DNA of 64,000 nucleotides from NCBI GenBank assembly GCA_018350325.1, contig JAEVLN010000008.1, forward strand, positions 2,600,346 to 2,664,345, read 5' to 3'. Shown here piece by piece: positions 36,083-48,620 of the stretch; the first letter of the stretch is position 1; the number at the start of each line of letters is the position of its first letter. The DNA comes from Globodera rostochiensis. Lineage: Eukaryota; Nematoda; Chromadorea; Rhabditida; Heteroderidae. The notes under the pieces were generated by a model. It saw only the letters and a list, made by a program, of their open reading frames with translations. It did not search any database and was not told the DNA's origin. The translations under genes were made by a program, and so were the position numbers.

Positions 36083-38237
36083 TTACATCGACTCTGCCAG
36101 CGCCGGAATATTCGTTTTTAATCCTCCTGCCATTATGAACAATGCAATTAGGACCAACAAAATGTTTTGACAACACCGAAGATAGACCTCGCGAAAGTGA
36201 CTTTGTTTGAGGAGGAGTGGAACGAAAGTGAACAGGTCGATCATGGCGGGGAACACAAAGGCGAGGAGTGTGCCTAAAAATATTCAAATTAAATAAAATA
36301 ATAAAAATAGAAAAACGCGCCTGTAGTAGCGCCAATTAAAGGCCCAACACTGCTCTTGTTCGACACATTATATGCAACCAAAACTAAAATATGCGTCAAA
36401 TAAATGGACAATAAACTAATCGATGGATCAATCGGAAAACAAGAGAATTAAACTGAATTTGAGTCCCATTTAACTTCGGTCACTCACAACATATGAGAAC
36501 CATCAGGGCTCGAAAGAACAGCTTGCAGCAAAGTTTGAATGAAGGAGACATCTTTAACATCCACCCGTCGATTCGAGGCCACAACACTCCGATGATGACG
36601 TACATTTGAAGAAGAAAGGAGGCGAAAACGGACAAACAAAGAGTCAATTTGACCACCGTAGTTGAACTTAACAACCAAAAAAGACTAACGGAAAACGTAA
36701 ATTCTCTCTACATTTGATGCTGCGGCAGATTCTTTGTGATGCGGGGCTCTACATTTTCTCCATAGGCAAGATAACCGAGGAAACCGACAGTCGCATAAAT
36801 GAGGACTGAAATGGAAATGCCGCAGGACAGAACGCCAAAGGGTCCCAGCATTTGTCGTGGCTTCTTTATTTTGTTCTCCAACGGAAGGACCTAACAAAAA
36901 GGGCACATTAATTCATGAACGACCAATTCCGGCAACAAACCAACGCCTGAGTAAGGCAAACAAGCATAATTGAGCCAACTGCCGAAGGAAGGTCTTCAAC
37001 CATAAAGTCGAGTTTGTAGCCATCAATTCGGAGATGTGACTCTTCAACCAAAGTCTGAAATGTGTTAAAAAAAAAATTCAAATCGTATAGAAAAAAGCAC
37101 TCACATAAAGAATGACTGCCAAACTCAACAGCGTCAATACGTTGCCGATGATGCACAAAGTGGACAAAACTTCCACCGACAGAATGGAGTTCTAATTTTG
37201 AGTCTTTTTAACCTTAAAAAGACACTTTCATTTCATTTACCAGAATGACCATTGGGAGGAATATGAGCAAAAGCCATGGCCACGAACGCAAGTCCTCGGA
37301 CATATGTCCAAATATCTTTAAATTAGTGGAAATGACGGATAAAGAAAAGAGATTCAATAACAGCAACTACCTCTTCCAGGCTACTCGCTATAAACAGATA
37401 GTACACGCTGCATACGCCGAATTGGTGCAAAAGGGTGACGATGTTGACAATGTTCCTTTGGGGAATGGGGAGTATTTGGGTCAGCCATACACCTTATCAG
37501 CCATTAAAGCCCGGACTTGCAGACCAATCAAGATTGCAATCGAATCTAGAAATTTTTGATCGAAGTACCAAGGCATCCGAGAATTTCAATCGTCCGGAAC
37601 CTAGTCAGCATTACTAACTTAGCAAATCTTCCATGGCCTTGGACCCATCGGAAGCTGACTTTGCACGTCTCTCTCGCCACATTGCCATAACTCAGATAAG
37701 GAATGTTGAGGCTTGAAAACAGTTAAAGGTAACGGTGTGCTCGTAGTAAGCATAGCATACCGAACATAATGGTACTGAGCACACGCCACGAGTAGCGACA
37801 TGGAATAGTAATTGAGGAAAGCAATGAAGAAGAGCAGGATTAGGCCGGACTTAACCGAAAGGGTATTGGGACTGCGAAAACCAAAGCAACCCAGGGTCCG
37901 GCATGGCGAAAGGCCATTGGAAGCGCGAGGAAACCGACACCAACGCGTCCTTTTAAGAACTCGAGCAACACCACGAGGAAGCTAAAAGACGACAAAATCC
38001 ATTTACTTTAAGGACAGATGTCCTGTCAGACTGACGAAAGTCCCTTCTCCCGAACAATCTCCCCGCCGGCGTCACTCAGATCGTCTGTTTCTTGTGGTTG
38101 TTCCTGCTGTGTGTCCTCATCCTGGGAAAGTTTAGTTTGGTAGATCCACGTTTTGCCCTTCTCTACTCCGTTACCTTATCGCAACTTTTATCGTCCTCCG
38201 TATCAATGAAATTATTATTTTGGTCTATCGAAGTCAT
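36083..38237 (-). CDS. SLC36/PAT-type amino-acid transporter
   Basis: Thirteen exons (38175-38237, 38036-38121, 37882-37981, 37761-37849, 37619-37711, 37371-37455, 37241-37315, 37105-37191, 36941-37054, 36712-36890, 36488-36666, 36321-36383, 36083-36273) join to exactly 467 aa, the normal size of the family. An acidic N-tail (DDLSDAGGEIV) precedes the first membrane segment, LLEFLKGRVGVGFLALPMAF, the family's hallmark. Others include LILLFFIAFLNYYSMSLLVA, FGVCSVYYLFIA, GSIMLVCLTQALVLPLENKI, GISISVLIYATVGFLGYLAYG and LLAFVFPAMIDLF. Such proteins co-transport small amino acids with protons across plasma or endolysosomal membranes; the substrate here is unknown. One intron is only 32 nt (37850-37881), and one (36274-36320) is GC-AG. 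Confidence 0.92.
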
Positions 38238-39597
38238 TTTAAGGGGGGTGTTCTGTGGGGAATTGGATGGCGTTTCTGAAAACAGAGAAAATGCCATCAC
38301 CTTATATCAAAAGTCAAAACGGTTCAAAAGAAAAAAACAATGTTTTATTTGTTCTGCCGTCTTATATAGGAAATAAACAATCAATCTATTGTTAAGCCAA
38401 AGCTAAACAATTAGAGTATTCGGAAAAGTTATTCCATAAAAATACAAAAACGCCGATTTTGGATGCTTTTTCACATTGGAGGTCGTGCGTGTCGATGCCG
38501 CTCACATAAGATCCTTAAGAGGGACGGCTAATGGGACGCCCCAGTAACTCAGACGGTATAGCCGTACCAAACTCATACTTTTTGCAACCATTCGAAAAGC
38601 TTGCGATAAAAGAAACTAATTTTATATGCATAAGGAAAAGGTTAAATGAAAGTCAACAATTTATTGCCAAAAAAAGATGAAAAATCCTGATTTTTACACA
38701 CTTTTTCTTTTATAACTTTTAGTATTGCATCGAATTGACTCTTTCATTCTGAATTATATTCGAATCACATAGAGCTTTTGAATGATTAAAGAATGTCAAG
38801 ATTGGCTCGCTGTGAAGAGTTATGACGTGTTAAAAGTTTCCCAGACTCAACCGTCCCCTACCCACATCCACCTAGTCCCATTCGTTCCCTCTCTCCTCTG
38901 CTGAAATGCTGTATTGGCTGCAGAAATTCTCGGACGCTTTTCAAGTTCAAATTTCTTTCTAATCGTTCTCTTGTAGTCGGGAATTTCATCAAAAATATCG
39001 CGTGGCTCAAACAAACAGCGTTTGGCATTTTAGAGCAAAGTAAACGTGAATTAGCCGTGTTTTTTAAATATATATGATAACAAAGAAAAATAAAAATTGG
39101 ACATGAGAGTATGGTATAGAATATGTATATAAGTTTGGGCATATATTATGTAACATTGCCTGCGGTAAAGTCCAAAACAAAATCGACAATGTTTAATTAT
39201 GCTCGAAAGGTCATCAAATCAAACAAAATAAAGTGGAGAAAAGGGAGAGGGATATGAAAAAGACAAATAAAAAGAAAAACTTTACATAATTTGTTCTACC
39301 AGAATGACTGTGGAAGTATACAGCGGATGGAAGGTGGAGGTAGGTATTCACGTAGTAAAAAGCGTGTTGGTAGTGAGTGACTCTCCAAATGTGAATGAAT
39401 GACATTTACCAGTATCAACCAAAGATGGAACGGACTAAGGACAATAAGTGCGATAGAAATTTGATGAAGCCAATGTAAGGGGAGGACGAGATGAGAGTGA
39501 AAAGTTGAGAAAAGTCGGTTGCGAAGTCGGCTAGTGACAGAAAGGTGTCTCGGTGAGAACGATGATTGATAGCACTCACACAAATGCACTGCCCGTT
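38238..39597. other. Intergenic region, no gene recognised
   Basis: About 1.36 kb, AT-rich except for a GC-richer patch near 38470-38570. Short frames on both strands lack similarity to known families. It should contain the transporter promoter and the 3' end of the PKD gene. Confidence 0.55.
38253..38254 (-). promoter_or_regulatory. Candidate trans-splice acceptor of the SLC36 gene
   Basis: AATTCCCCACAG on the gene strand lies 15 nt upstream of the ATG, the usual spacing for nematode spliced-leader addition. No partner donor is seen upstream. Confidence 0.4.
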
Positions 39598-41337
39598 TTA
39601 ATGATCACGACTCAGTGGCGAAATTCCCATCGTCCGAAGCTCTTGCGCCCAACGACGGTCCTCGGCCTCCGAAGTGAGGAAACGCTGTTGGACAGTGGCG
39701 ACACCCAAACGTCTCTCCAGACAAAGCAAATCCGCGTAGGTCAGCGCATTCTGAAGCCAATGGTGGGCAATACATTGCTCTGCATTTATCCGCTCCTCCA
39801 TCTGTTCAAAATTTCTTGATTATATGATGTAAAAGAATTCACAGATAGCATTTTATTCCGTCACATAACAAATAATCCTTCCAACATTCTTCTACAACTC
39901 ACGTTCATTTTGAGCAGCTTTTGGATAAGGTCCACCGCCTCCGGAGCGATTTCCTTCCACGGATTTGCTGGAAACAAAAACTCGGGTCGAATATTCCGTT
40001 CTATGATTGGTTCCGTCTCGTTGAATGGAAACGAGCCGGACAAAGTCACGTAGATGATAACACCGATCGACCACATATCCAACGTTTTGTTGAAGCCTAA
40101 ATAAAAAACTAAAATGTTATTTCTATCCTTTTGGTTCTTTTTTTTTGTATAAACATTTTTGTTCAATAGAAGGGGGGGGGGGGGGAAGCTTCAAAACCCA
40201 GTTGGTTTCGCTTTTTATTATCTAGGCTTCAAAAACATCTTGCTCGAACGCAGTCTCTTTTTCATAAAATGCTACCCGTCCGCGCTGTCACTTCTGGTGC
40301 CAGATAGGCGGGAGTTCCAACGAGAGATTTGTGGGTTTGGGTACCCGTAAATTTGGCGGCGTACCCAAAATCGCACAATTTTGCATGTGGAAACTTCGAT
40401 GTATTGTTCGAGAGGAGAATGTTCTCTTAATAAAAATAAATAAAAAATGTTCAAAATCAATAAAATGTGAAATTACTCTGATGCGGGAAAAGGGGAGGGG
40501 GAGAGGTGTAAAGGGGACTCTACCCGGTTTCAAATCGCAGTGCGCAATTTTCCGTCCATGGAGAAAGCGAATGGCGCTGAGCACTTGACGCAGCAAAAAT
40601 TTGGTGCTTCGTTCGTTGAGGCGACTGTTGGGCTAAAGGGTAAGGAACAAATGAAAATCAAAAACACATTGAAACATGAAACTGACGGTTTTGGATACCC
40701 CCCCCCCCCTCTCCAACCACTCTACCTGACTGAGAATGAGCTCAAGCATGTCGCCGTCAGCTCTCTCCATCACAGCGAAGATCTCTTTTGACGACTCCGA
40801 CAACATTTCGAACTTTACGATGCAGGGATGTTTGAGCTTCTTCAACAAAGTGAATTCGTTTCTCAGCGTACCAACATTGAAAGTGGACTTGAGAGACAAT
40901 TTCGCCTTCACAATAACCTAAAAGCACGATAAGAACTAAAAACGACAGTTGGCGAATTGTCAACTATAAGTCGCAAAAGTAAAAAACCGACCCGATTATT
41001 CATAAACTCACTTTAACAGCGATTCGTCGTCCATTTTTTCGGTCTGTTCCTGCGTAAACAGTTCCAAATTGACCAGCTCCAAGCACATTTGCACGGTCAA
41101 TCTAAACGATTCAAAAAACTTAGGCATTCCTAAAAGTCGGCAATTGTTCACCTGATATGTCCGGATGAATTTCAGCAAAGAGTCTTCGGACCGTTGCCGA
41201 ATGCGCGACACAAGTTTTCCAACCTCAAACAGAACAAGCCATGTAATGTGTATCAACACGCAAAAGTTAAAATAAAAACTAACATTTACACATTTCCGAC
41301 GTGAAACCTTAACACGCGCCGCAATACTGTCAGCCAT
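39598..41337 (-). CDS. Protein kinase D-type Ser/Thr kinase, short form without C1 and PH domains
   Basis: Eight exons (41290-41337, 41152-41223, 41012-41101, 40726-40917, 40524-40632, 40276-40425, 39903-40096, 39598-39801) join to 352 aa. After about 45 residues the kinase domain begins: IDRANVLGAGQFGTVYAG (Gly loop), IAVK (catalytic Lys), NEFTLLKKLKHPCIVKFE, ERADGDMLELILS, HCDLKPEN, LCDFGYA, KSLVGTPAYLAPEV, LDMWSIGVIIYVTLSGSFPF and ANPWKEIAPEAVDLIQKLL. The tail TYADLLCLERRLG with LTSEAEDRRWAQE is also PKD-specific. PKDs act downstream of diacylglycerol/PKC at Golgi and plasma membrane through tandem C1 and PH domains. Here the upstream exon begins with an in-frame ATG preceded by a stop, and no C1/PH exons are found in the 1.3 kb upstream. 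Confidence 0.9.
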
Positions 41338-42656
41338 ATGTTATCCAATGTTCAAAATTTTCTTAACTTTTATTTTATTTAAATTTTTGTAAGAGTTGAG
41401 GAAATTGTGGGAAAACCTTCTCACTCGCTCCTCATATTGAATTTTTATTTTTATTTTTACATAATGTACATTTATCAAACAAAAATGTAAAAATAACGAA
41501 TCAATAAAAGAGTAATCAATGCAAAAGAATTTTTGCGGAACAGGATAGAAGGGGGCAAAGACTCAATCGAGTCGAGTGACAGAGGAGTGGGACGTTAGTG
41601 CCTCTGAGATTCATCGTCGTTGGACTCATAATCATAACATAACAAGCAAGGCGTGCTCAGAAAAATGAGTCAAGTATGGTTAAAAATCGAATTTACGGAA
41701 ACGGTTTTTGATTTTTGTTTAAAGAAATTTTCGTTGTGTGTGTTAGAGTTTGACGGGAACCGGGATTCCCGCGGGAAAGGTGCGGGATTCCCGGTCCCGT
41801 TCCTGCACTTTTTTGCCGAGCGGAATTTTTTGCGGAAGCGTGAAAAACGCGAGAATCCCGTCCCACATAAAAGTCATTAGGGGGGGGGGGGGGGACAGTT
41901 TACAAGGCTCCCAACTGTCCTTATTTATAAGATTTGTCCTTATTTCTGGTCTAGTTAAATAAACCATCAGAGATTACCGGGAGGCGATGAAAAGGATAAT
42001 AAAATGAATTCCTTTTCTTTTTTTCCCTGATGCCAATGCCGGATGTTCATTCAAAAAGAATGACTGCAGTTCTGGTACTTGTCAGGTTGATTGATGTGAT
42101 CCATGATCCATCCCTTTTGTGACCTAATTTTTCAAAAATTTGCTTCAATTTTTGTACATATAATTTTTTGATTGGTATGGACATAAATCTTACTTTTGAC
42201 TGAGATTTTCATTATTATTGAGCTTCTCGTTTTATTTTATGAATTTTAGGTGAAACATTTAATTTTCGGGTAAGACAGATTTGTTTAAAGGAAACAAACC
42301 CAGTGAATCCAATAATTTCTCGCATTAAGGTCTCATTTGCTTTAAACCGAACTCTGAGTTTTACGAAATTTTTGCCCACCTAATAAAGTAAACTAATTGA
42401 ACAAGAATAAAGTATTTTTGTTTTGATAAAAATATGAGCCCCTTTTGAATTTTTCTAATTTGTAAGGACAAAATGTCACGTAGACGACTTGAAACACTCG
42501 TCGCTTTCGAAAAAAAACTAAAAGCATTTCGTCGGTTAGGGTTGCAACCCTGAACCCGAACAAATCTCGCTTTATTGCTGAAGCACTACATGACTAGTGT
42601 CAAAACATTCATTTTAAACTTATGAAAAATCTGGCAAGTATTATCACAGCTTATTT
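41338..42656. other. Intergenic region, no gene recognised
   Basis: 1.3 kb, AT-rich. Contains the GGGATTCCCG palindromic segment (41755-41880) and a 13-G run just after it. No C1 (Cys/His-rich) or PH-like exon was found on the minus strand. Confidence 0.6.
41752..41880. repeat. Palindrome-rich GGGATTCCCG segment
   Basis: Overlapping inverted motifs such as CGGGATTCCCGCGGG and CGGGATTCCCGGTCCCG, ending CGAGAATCCCGTCCC, can fold on themselves. Similar motifs recur at 47545-47675. Possibly a small foldback element. Confidence 0.5.
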
Positions 42657-45600
42657 TCAGTGTGTGAAAGATCGCAATTTTCGCAAAATCGTCTCGTATA
42701 GTTTCTGTTTGTCACGACTGTCACCTCGACCGATGGCAAAAAATCCGCTGTTCTTTTTTTCGAATTCAATCACTCTGAAAACAAAAATAATTTAGTTTTT
42801 GAAAAAAACAAACTTTTCTAAGAGTGCTGCCGCACTCGACGCCTTTACTCGCGCGTATTTTGTGCCAGTGCCTACTCCCCTGTGGTGCGAAGAGCCTTCG
42901 TCCCTCTCGGCGAAGAATGTCGTCCAATCGGGGCCCATTACCAAATCTAATAACTGCCGAAGGTGGGCAAAAGTGATTGCGAGAGCGTTGTCCTCAAAGC
43001 CGGGAACTGGGCATTGGGCAGTGAAAAGTTCGCATTGCATCACGTCAAGTGAAAACTGCTCCAGCGCCCCGACACTGACCGACCGATGTTCCGGCGACAG
43101 CAACATCGAGTTCATACGGTCGGCAAGGAATTTGCAGGTCTTAAAAACAGTTAAACACTGTTTAAAGGCAAACACTTCCTTACTTGCATGCAAACATGTC
43201 TCGCCAAAACGGGCGGCAAGTTGGTGAAGGAAAGAAAAGTCGTGTTCAGAAAAGTGATGAGATCGGTACTAAATATCGAAAACAAGCTTGGACATTTAGC
43301 ATTGTTAAATCGTTTAAACGTAGATTAATTCCAACTCGCATGAATTCACTAGCAACTCCAGTCGGTCGTTCCAATTCCCAATCATAATGCGCTAAATGTA
43401 AAAATATTTATTCCTATGCATGTACACATGGCGCGTACAGTTATCCAGAAACACTTGGACCTTCTCCCTGAATGCCTCGTCAATGAGTTGCTCAACCTCC
43501 GAACGAGAGTCTCTGAAGACTAAAAAATAAATGTAATCAAATAAAGATCGGAAAATAAAGTACGTTGATTTTTCAATGCGACCAAATGTCCGCCATCCTG
43601 AAGCAAAGAGCCACCACTCCCCGCCCCTCCTCCGCCAACGAACTCATCGCTCAAACTTCGCGCCATTTCCGCAATAAACCGCTCCAAAAATTCGCAAGAT
43701 CGTTCAAGATAGCCCATATTGATAGTGATTTGGATAAGCTGCAAAAAGCCTCCTTATATGCGATTAGAGGGATAGAAAGCCTCCTTCTGTTTCTTATAAT
43801 AAACTGTTAAATCCCAACCTGAATAAGCGAGCGTTTCTGCGCAGTGACAAACTTTTTCAGCGCGTCAGACCATTTGGCTAATAAAATATTCGCATAGCGT
43901 CTGACGGTGTCGCTCACTTCCGATTGGGACAATTGCAGGTCCTCCATAAAACGTGCACAGTTCGCGACGAATTCCTTCGCCTGACAGTACACTTTAGGCA
44001 CGAATCGCGAAAATGGGAACTTTCGTGGGAAGGGATCCTGAAAATGAAGACGAAACAAGTTTGAAATAAACTAACGCTCGAAAATTCGTATTTTCAAAGA
44101 AAATGCCTATTAAGTTACAGTACCTGTTCTACGCCCCTCTTGTACACAGGAAAATCGGTAACAATGACCCGGTATTCCTCCTCATCCTTCACTTGCATGG
44201 GAGTATAATCGTCGTTCTCCAATGCACATTTGAACTGCTCGCCGTAATCCCCAATCAAAATCTGATTGTATTTATCCCTGGAATAATTTTTGTATAAAGA
44301 TTGAGCTAAGCGGCACGATTTGCCTGAAGTTTTGAAGCAAACTGTAAAACGCTGTCGGGTCGTATCCGCAGCTTTTGGTGGTAAGCGTAAACAGAAGGAT
44401 GAGCTTCTTCATTGCTAACATTAATTTCATATTTTGACAAGAGTTCTAAAGTTAGGTCTGAATAGGGTAGCACAACCGGTTACGGTTTATGAGAATCATA
44501 CCCGGTTACCCAAGTTGTTTGATGAGTCTTGTTATTTTAAACGGCAAATTTAAATAATTTGATTACGATTTTGAAAATCCGGATTTAAAAGGCCTAATAC
44601 CCAGTTAACCAAAAATTGGCCTCGTGCTAAGACCAAGACCGAATACCAAAAGCCTAATAGAAAGGTTATTCGAAAACCTACAAAATGAACGTTTATGGAA
44701 TTGGTGATGCAATTTAAGGCCAATTCCCAGGCTTCATCTTTGTGTGCAGTGGTAACAAGTGTCAGCTGTATTTGGGCGATTCGATTTTCAATGACAAAAA
44801 ATCCGATGATCGCATTGAGACACGGAATGAACACATCCACAGAGTCAGTCTAATGGATAACTTTTATGCTAAGAAATTATTTTCTATTTTGTTTCAGAGG
44901 AGCTTATTGGAAATAAAATTAAAATAAAGAATAATAAAGAACCAAATTACCATCGAAATTTGTCGTCCAACAATCAAATGGAGTTGATCTCGCCGTTGTT
45001 TTCTGTAGTATGCTTCAAATTGGTCACGATCACCCTGTTAATATGTAACTATTGGTCGATTTTTCTTCTCTTTTTTTGGCACTACCCACCATAACGTTGA
45101 ATATTTGGCAGCATCGGTGGATAGGCCCCAGGTCCAATTTGTCCTGAGAATGGATTTGGCCTTGTTGTTGTTTGTTCAGCAAAAACAATTTTCTCGGCAT
45201 CGGTTTTGGTGTAACGGTCAAAATATTTGTTGTCGGTTTGCCATTCCCTTGCATCGCTGTAGGATTTTCTGCTTTTCTGAGCAAAGATCCATCCTCTGAC
45301 AGTTCGATGTCCAACAATTCGGCGTTTCCCGTCATGTTTTTGGAACCCCTCGTCTCAAGTTCCTTAGTTGCTTTCGCAGAAGTAGCGGGATAAAATTGTG
45401 AGTAGAAATTTTCTGTCTAAATTATTTAAGCCCATTTAAACGAAGGCTTTTGTCATAAGTTAGGAATCCCAAAATTCACCTGTTTGCAAGCATCCTCTCC
45501 TATTGCTTCGCATATTTTCTAGAAATAACTACAAATAATTAGATCGGAAACAAACAAAATAAACCATCAATTTTTCGAGGAAATCAGTCAATTCTGAATA

Positions 45601-46749
45601 CGATCGCTCGCGTATTTGATCACGAATTGGACCGATAGATTTGACAAATTGATGAGCAAACCGGTATTTATGCAACTGATTTAGGTAATTGTGCTCGAGC
45701 TCTTCCAAAATTTTCAAGGCTTGTAAATACCTAAAAGAAAGTTTTTTAAGTTTTTGGTGTCAAAAACCATAATAACAATATTTTTAAATCTTTATATGAC
45801 GACTAACTTTTTCTGTTCCATTAATTTTTGCAACTGCGTGTAATTCTCCAACATCGGCAAACACATCGAAAGCTGTTGGATGGCCGTGTTAGCATTTCGA
45901 TGTAGCCGCCGATAGCGCACAATTTCTGAACTTCGTTTGAGCAGTTCTTTACTTTCTTCCTGAAGTTGTTGATCGATTGCCTCTGTCATTTTCTGTTAAA
46001 GTACAAAAAATGGAATAAAAAATAATAATTAAAAAATTACGCGTATTTCCGCACACTTTTCCTTGAGACCGCGAAGTTGTTTGATGGAATCGAGAAAGCC
46101 TTGATAATGATGTGTGCATACTTTCAAGATACTCTTGTCATAATGTGTTATTCTCTTCGCCAAAGCATACGTAAATTTGTGGACATCTCCAGAATCGTAA
46201 ATTGCTCTGTTCAAAAATAAATTGTTTACGGGTCCTCTTTTATTACGTTTAAATACGTAATACAGCAATTTCCTTGGTCCGTTGTTCCACTCACAACACA
46301 ATAAAAAAGATGTTGTGGCGGCTGGTCCCATACCAAAATTTTTTTATCCTAATCCCTAAAATTTCCGCCGGACCACAATTCTTTACTACTCACAAAAATA
46401 TAAAATACCTCAGAACCAAACCGATGCTGGAAGAGTCGGAAAGAGTTTCAAGCTCATATAAACAGAATTCTTGTTCAGCGCTGATATCAGGGTCTGAAAT
46501 AAAACTAACTAAATTTCTGCACCCCTACAAAAAAGTGCAAAAATTCATGGCGCCAATTTAGAGCCTGAGTCACCAGTTTGTTTAAGTCAATACCTAACTT
46601 TTTAATATTTAGTATTTACACAAGACTAATATATTTAAAATTTTATAATCTAAATAATAAACAGAATCCCACTTACTTGCCGAAGATCCACTGCTTTTTG
46701 AGTCATCAACTGTATTCACACTAGGTTCAGTTGAAACAATTCCGGTCAT
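42657..46749 (-). CDS. sec-15: Exocyst complex component Sec15 (EXOC6)
   Basis: Eighteen exons from the ATG at 46749 to the stop at 42657: 46677-46749, 46409-46493, 46041-46206, 45808-45992, 45565-45730, 45480-45518, 45090-45413, 44951-45034, 44682-44849, 44324-44445, 44124-44277, 43819-44037, 43564-43738, 43439-43519, 43340-43391, 43184-43268, 42814-43139 and 42657-42774. The sum is 2622 nt (873 aa), near the family size. Landmarks run in family order: ELETLSDSSSIG, HHYQGFLDSIKQLRG, LEELEHNYLNQLHKYRFAHQ, LGPIHRCCQIFNVM, DQFEAYYRKQRRDQ, AIIGFFVIENRI, NDDYTPMQVKDEEEY, LPPVLARHVCM, CPVPGFEDNALAITFAHLRQ and KYARVKA. Sec15 binds Rab GTPases on secretory vesicles within the exocyst. Two introns are GC-AG (donors at 44322-44323 and 43338-43339). 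Confidence 0.94.
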
Positions 46750-46869
46750 TACAAAATGTTCTATCTCTAGGGAACGGATTATATGCATTTTGCATATTTT
46801 GTTTTCTCATATGCTTTGAAGAATACGGCTTAAAAATAGCCTTTTCGCGTTGGTTTGAGCTTTTTTGGT

Positions 46870-47000
46870 CAAGTTTAAAAAAACATATTTTTCATATTTT
46901 GGGGGTTCGTGCATATTTTTTACATATTTTGCATATTTTGGCATATTTTGCATATTTCGAGCATATTTTAGCATTTTTGTTCAAAAATTTGATAAAATGA
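46870..47000. repeat. GCATATTTT repeat cluster (left)
   Basis: About ten 7-12-bp units around CATATTTTG. A second cluster with GCATATTTCGGCATTTTTGG units lies in the same orientation at 47345-47470, about 350 bp away, so these may be ends of one element or two copies. Confidence 0.6.
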
Positions 47001-47344
47001 ACCCAAAATCATGGATTTCTGGCTGTTTTTGAAAAATAATTCATATTTTTAACAATAAGGTTTAGTCATTTTTGAAAAAAATGCTTGAAGAATTGAACAT
47101 TTTCATAAAAATAAGGGGAAAAATCGCGGCGCTGAAATGGCGCAGCGCTCGAGTGGCTGGCGCGGAGATGGCCAGCCGGCGATGAATTGGCCTGACAGTT
47201 AAAATTCCGGAACTTTTTTCTCAATTTGTTCAACTTTCCAAAAATACTAAAATAATATGCGAAAAGGCTTTAAACCTACTTATCAGACGTTAAAAGATGA
47301 AAAAATTAAGTATTAAGCAAAATAGTGAACTAAAAGTGCCATTT

Positions 47345-47470
47345 TTCGATGCATATTTCGGCATTTTTGGTGCATATTTCGGCATTTTTGGCATATTTTG
47401 GTGCATATTTTGGCCTTTTTTTGGTGCATATATATGCGCATATTTGGCCATTTTTGGTGCATATCGGTCC
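47345..47470. repeat. GCATATTTCGG repeat cluster (right)
   Basis: Units GGTGCATATTTCGGCATTTT and GGCATATTTTGG, ending GCATATCGGTCCGATCC. Related to the cluster at 46870-47000. Confidence 0.6.
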
Positions 47471-47819
47471 GATCCCTATCTATCTCCTTCAAAGATAAAT
47501 AATAGAATTTACACTCATTGTACATTTTACGAAAAATTTTGGAAATCGGGATTCCGGATTCCCGGGAAATTTTGGATTCTAAAATTGACCGTTTGACCCT
47601 GCCATTCCAGAATTCCCAAGTTAATTTTGAACGGGAAATTTCGGAATTTCCCGATTTCCAAAATTTCCCGTAACAATTTACGAAAGGCTTAGCGCTATGT
47701 AAAATATTTATTTAAAAACTCTATTCAAAAAAGGTGAGAGAGAACGCCAAACGAGAGAAAGAAAGGAGAATTGCATAATTCTCTCGCACTCTCTATTAAT
47801 TGTGACCCCTCTCGCTTTT

Positions 47820-48620
47820 TGATTCGCCGTGGAGGGGAAAGGTACGTTTTGGTCCCGCCGTTTTGGTCCCGCCGTTTTGGTCCCGTCGTTTTGGTCCCGA
47901 TCAGTTTGGTCCCGGCCGTTTTGGTCCCGGGTACGTTTTGGTCCCACCGTTTTGGTCCCGGGTTTGTTTTGGTCCCACATTTTATCCATAAAAAATGATG
48001 ACAAACAAATCTGAAACCGTCACAAATAGTATTTTTATTATCAAGATGAATTTGAATTCACGCCTACTTCCTGGCATTATGTTTCAAATAAATAAGCATA
48101 TCAATTCACCTGTTGAACGTTTTATCTTTCCTTATTTTTTGAAATGTTGAATAAAGATCTTTTGTTTTAGAATTTACTATGGAAAACACTGAACATTGTT
48201 GAAATGCTCCGGGGAATTTCTCGTTGTTATGTTATGGATCCCGAAGCCGAAGCATAATTTTTTTTTGTTTTCATCTTTACTTTCGGAAAATTTTCTCATT
48301 ATCCCAGAAAACCTATTTTTTCCGGTTATGATTTTCTCATTTTGTAAATATTATTTTTGTTATTCGAATCAACAACTGACTTACGGGATTGTTTTTCGAG
48401 TGTTTAAATAAATGGTTGCCTATTTGTGACGGTTTCAGATTTGTTTGACATCATTTTTTATGGAAAAAATGTTTGGGACCAAAACGTACCCGGGACCAAA
48501 ACGGCCGGGACCAAACTGATCGGGACCAAAACGGTGGGACCAAAACGGCGGGACCAAAACGGCGGGACCAAAACGATACCCACTCCCGTGGAGAGTATGG
48601 CGGAAAAGAAAAATAGCGTT
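47820..48620. mobile_element. Foldback element with TTTTGGTCCC repeat arms
   Basis: The left arm (about 47820-48029) carries CGTTTTGGTCCCG units and then CATAAAAAATGATGACAAAC and CTGAAACCGTCACAAATAG. The right arm (about 48420-48620) is the reverse complement in the same order, including the distinctive GATCAGTTTGGTCCCGGCCG unit. The 390-bp centre is AT-rich and has no coding frame. Inverted terminal arms made of subrepeats are typical of foldback DNA elements. Clear target duplications were not identified. It ends about 130 bp before the PRP4 start codon. Confidence 0.65.

Noticed and set aside
38470..38600. GC-richer patch that might be a structural RNA
   Set aside because: No cloverleaf, box A/B pair or other recognisable RNA signature could be made out by eye.
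30720..46749. Operon of the minus-strand genes
   Set aside because: Gaps between neighbouring genes are 0.7-1.4 kb, far larger than the about 100 bp typical of nematode operons.
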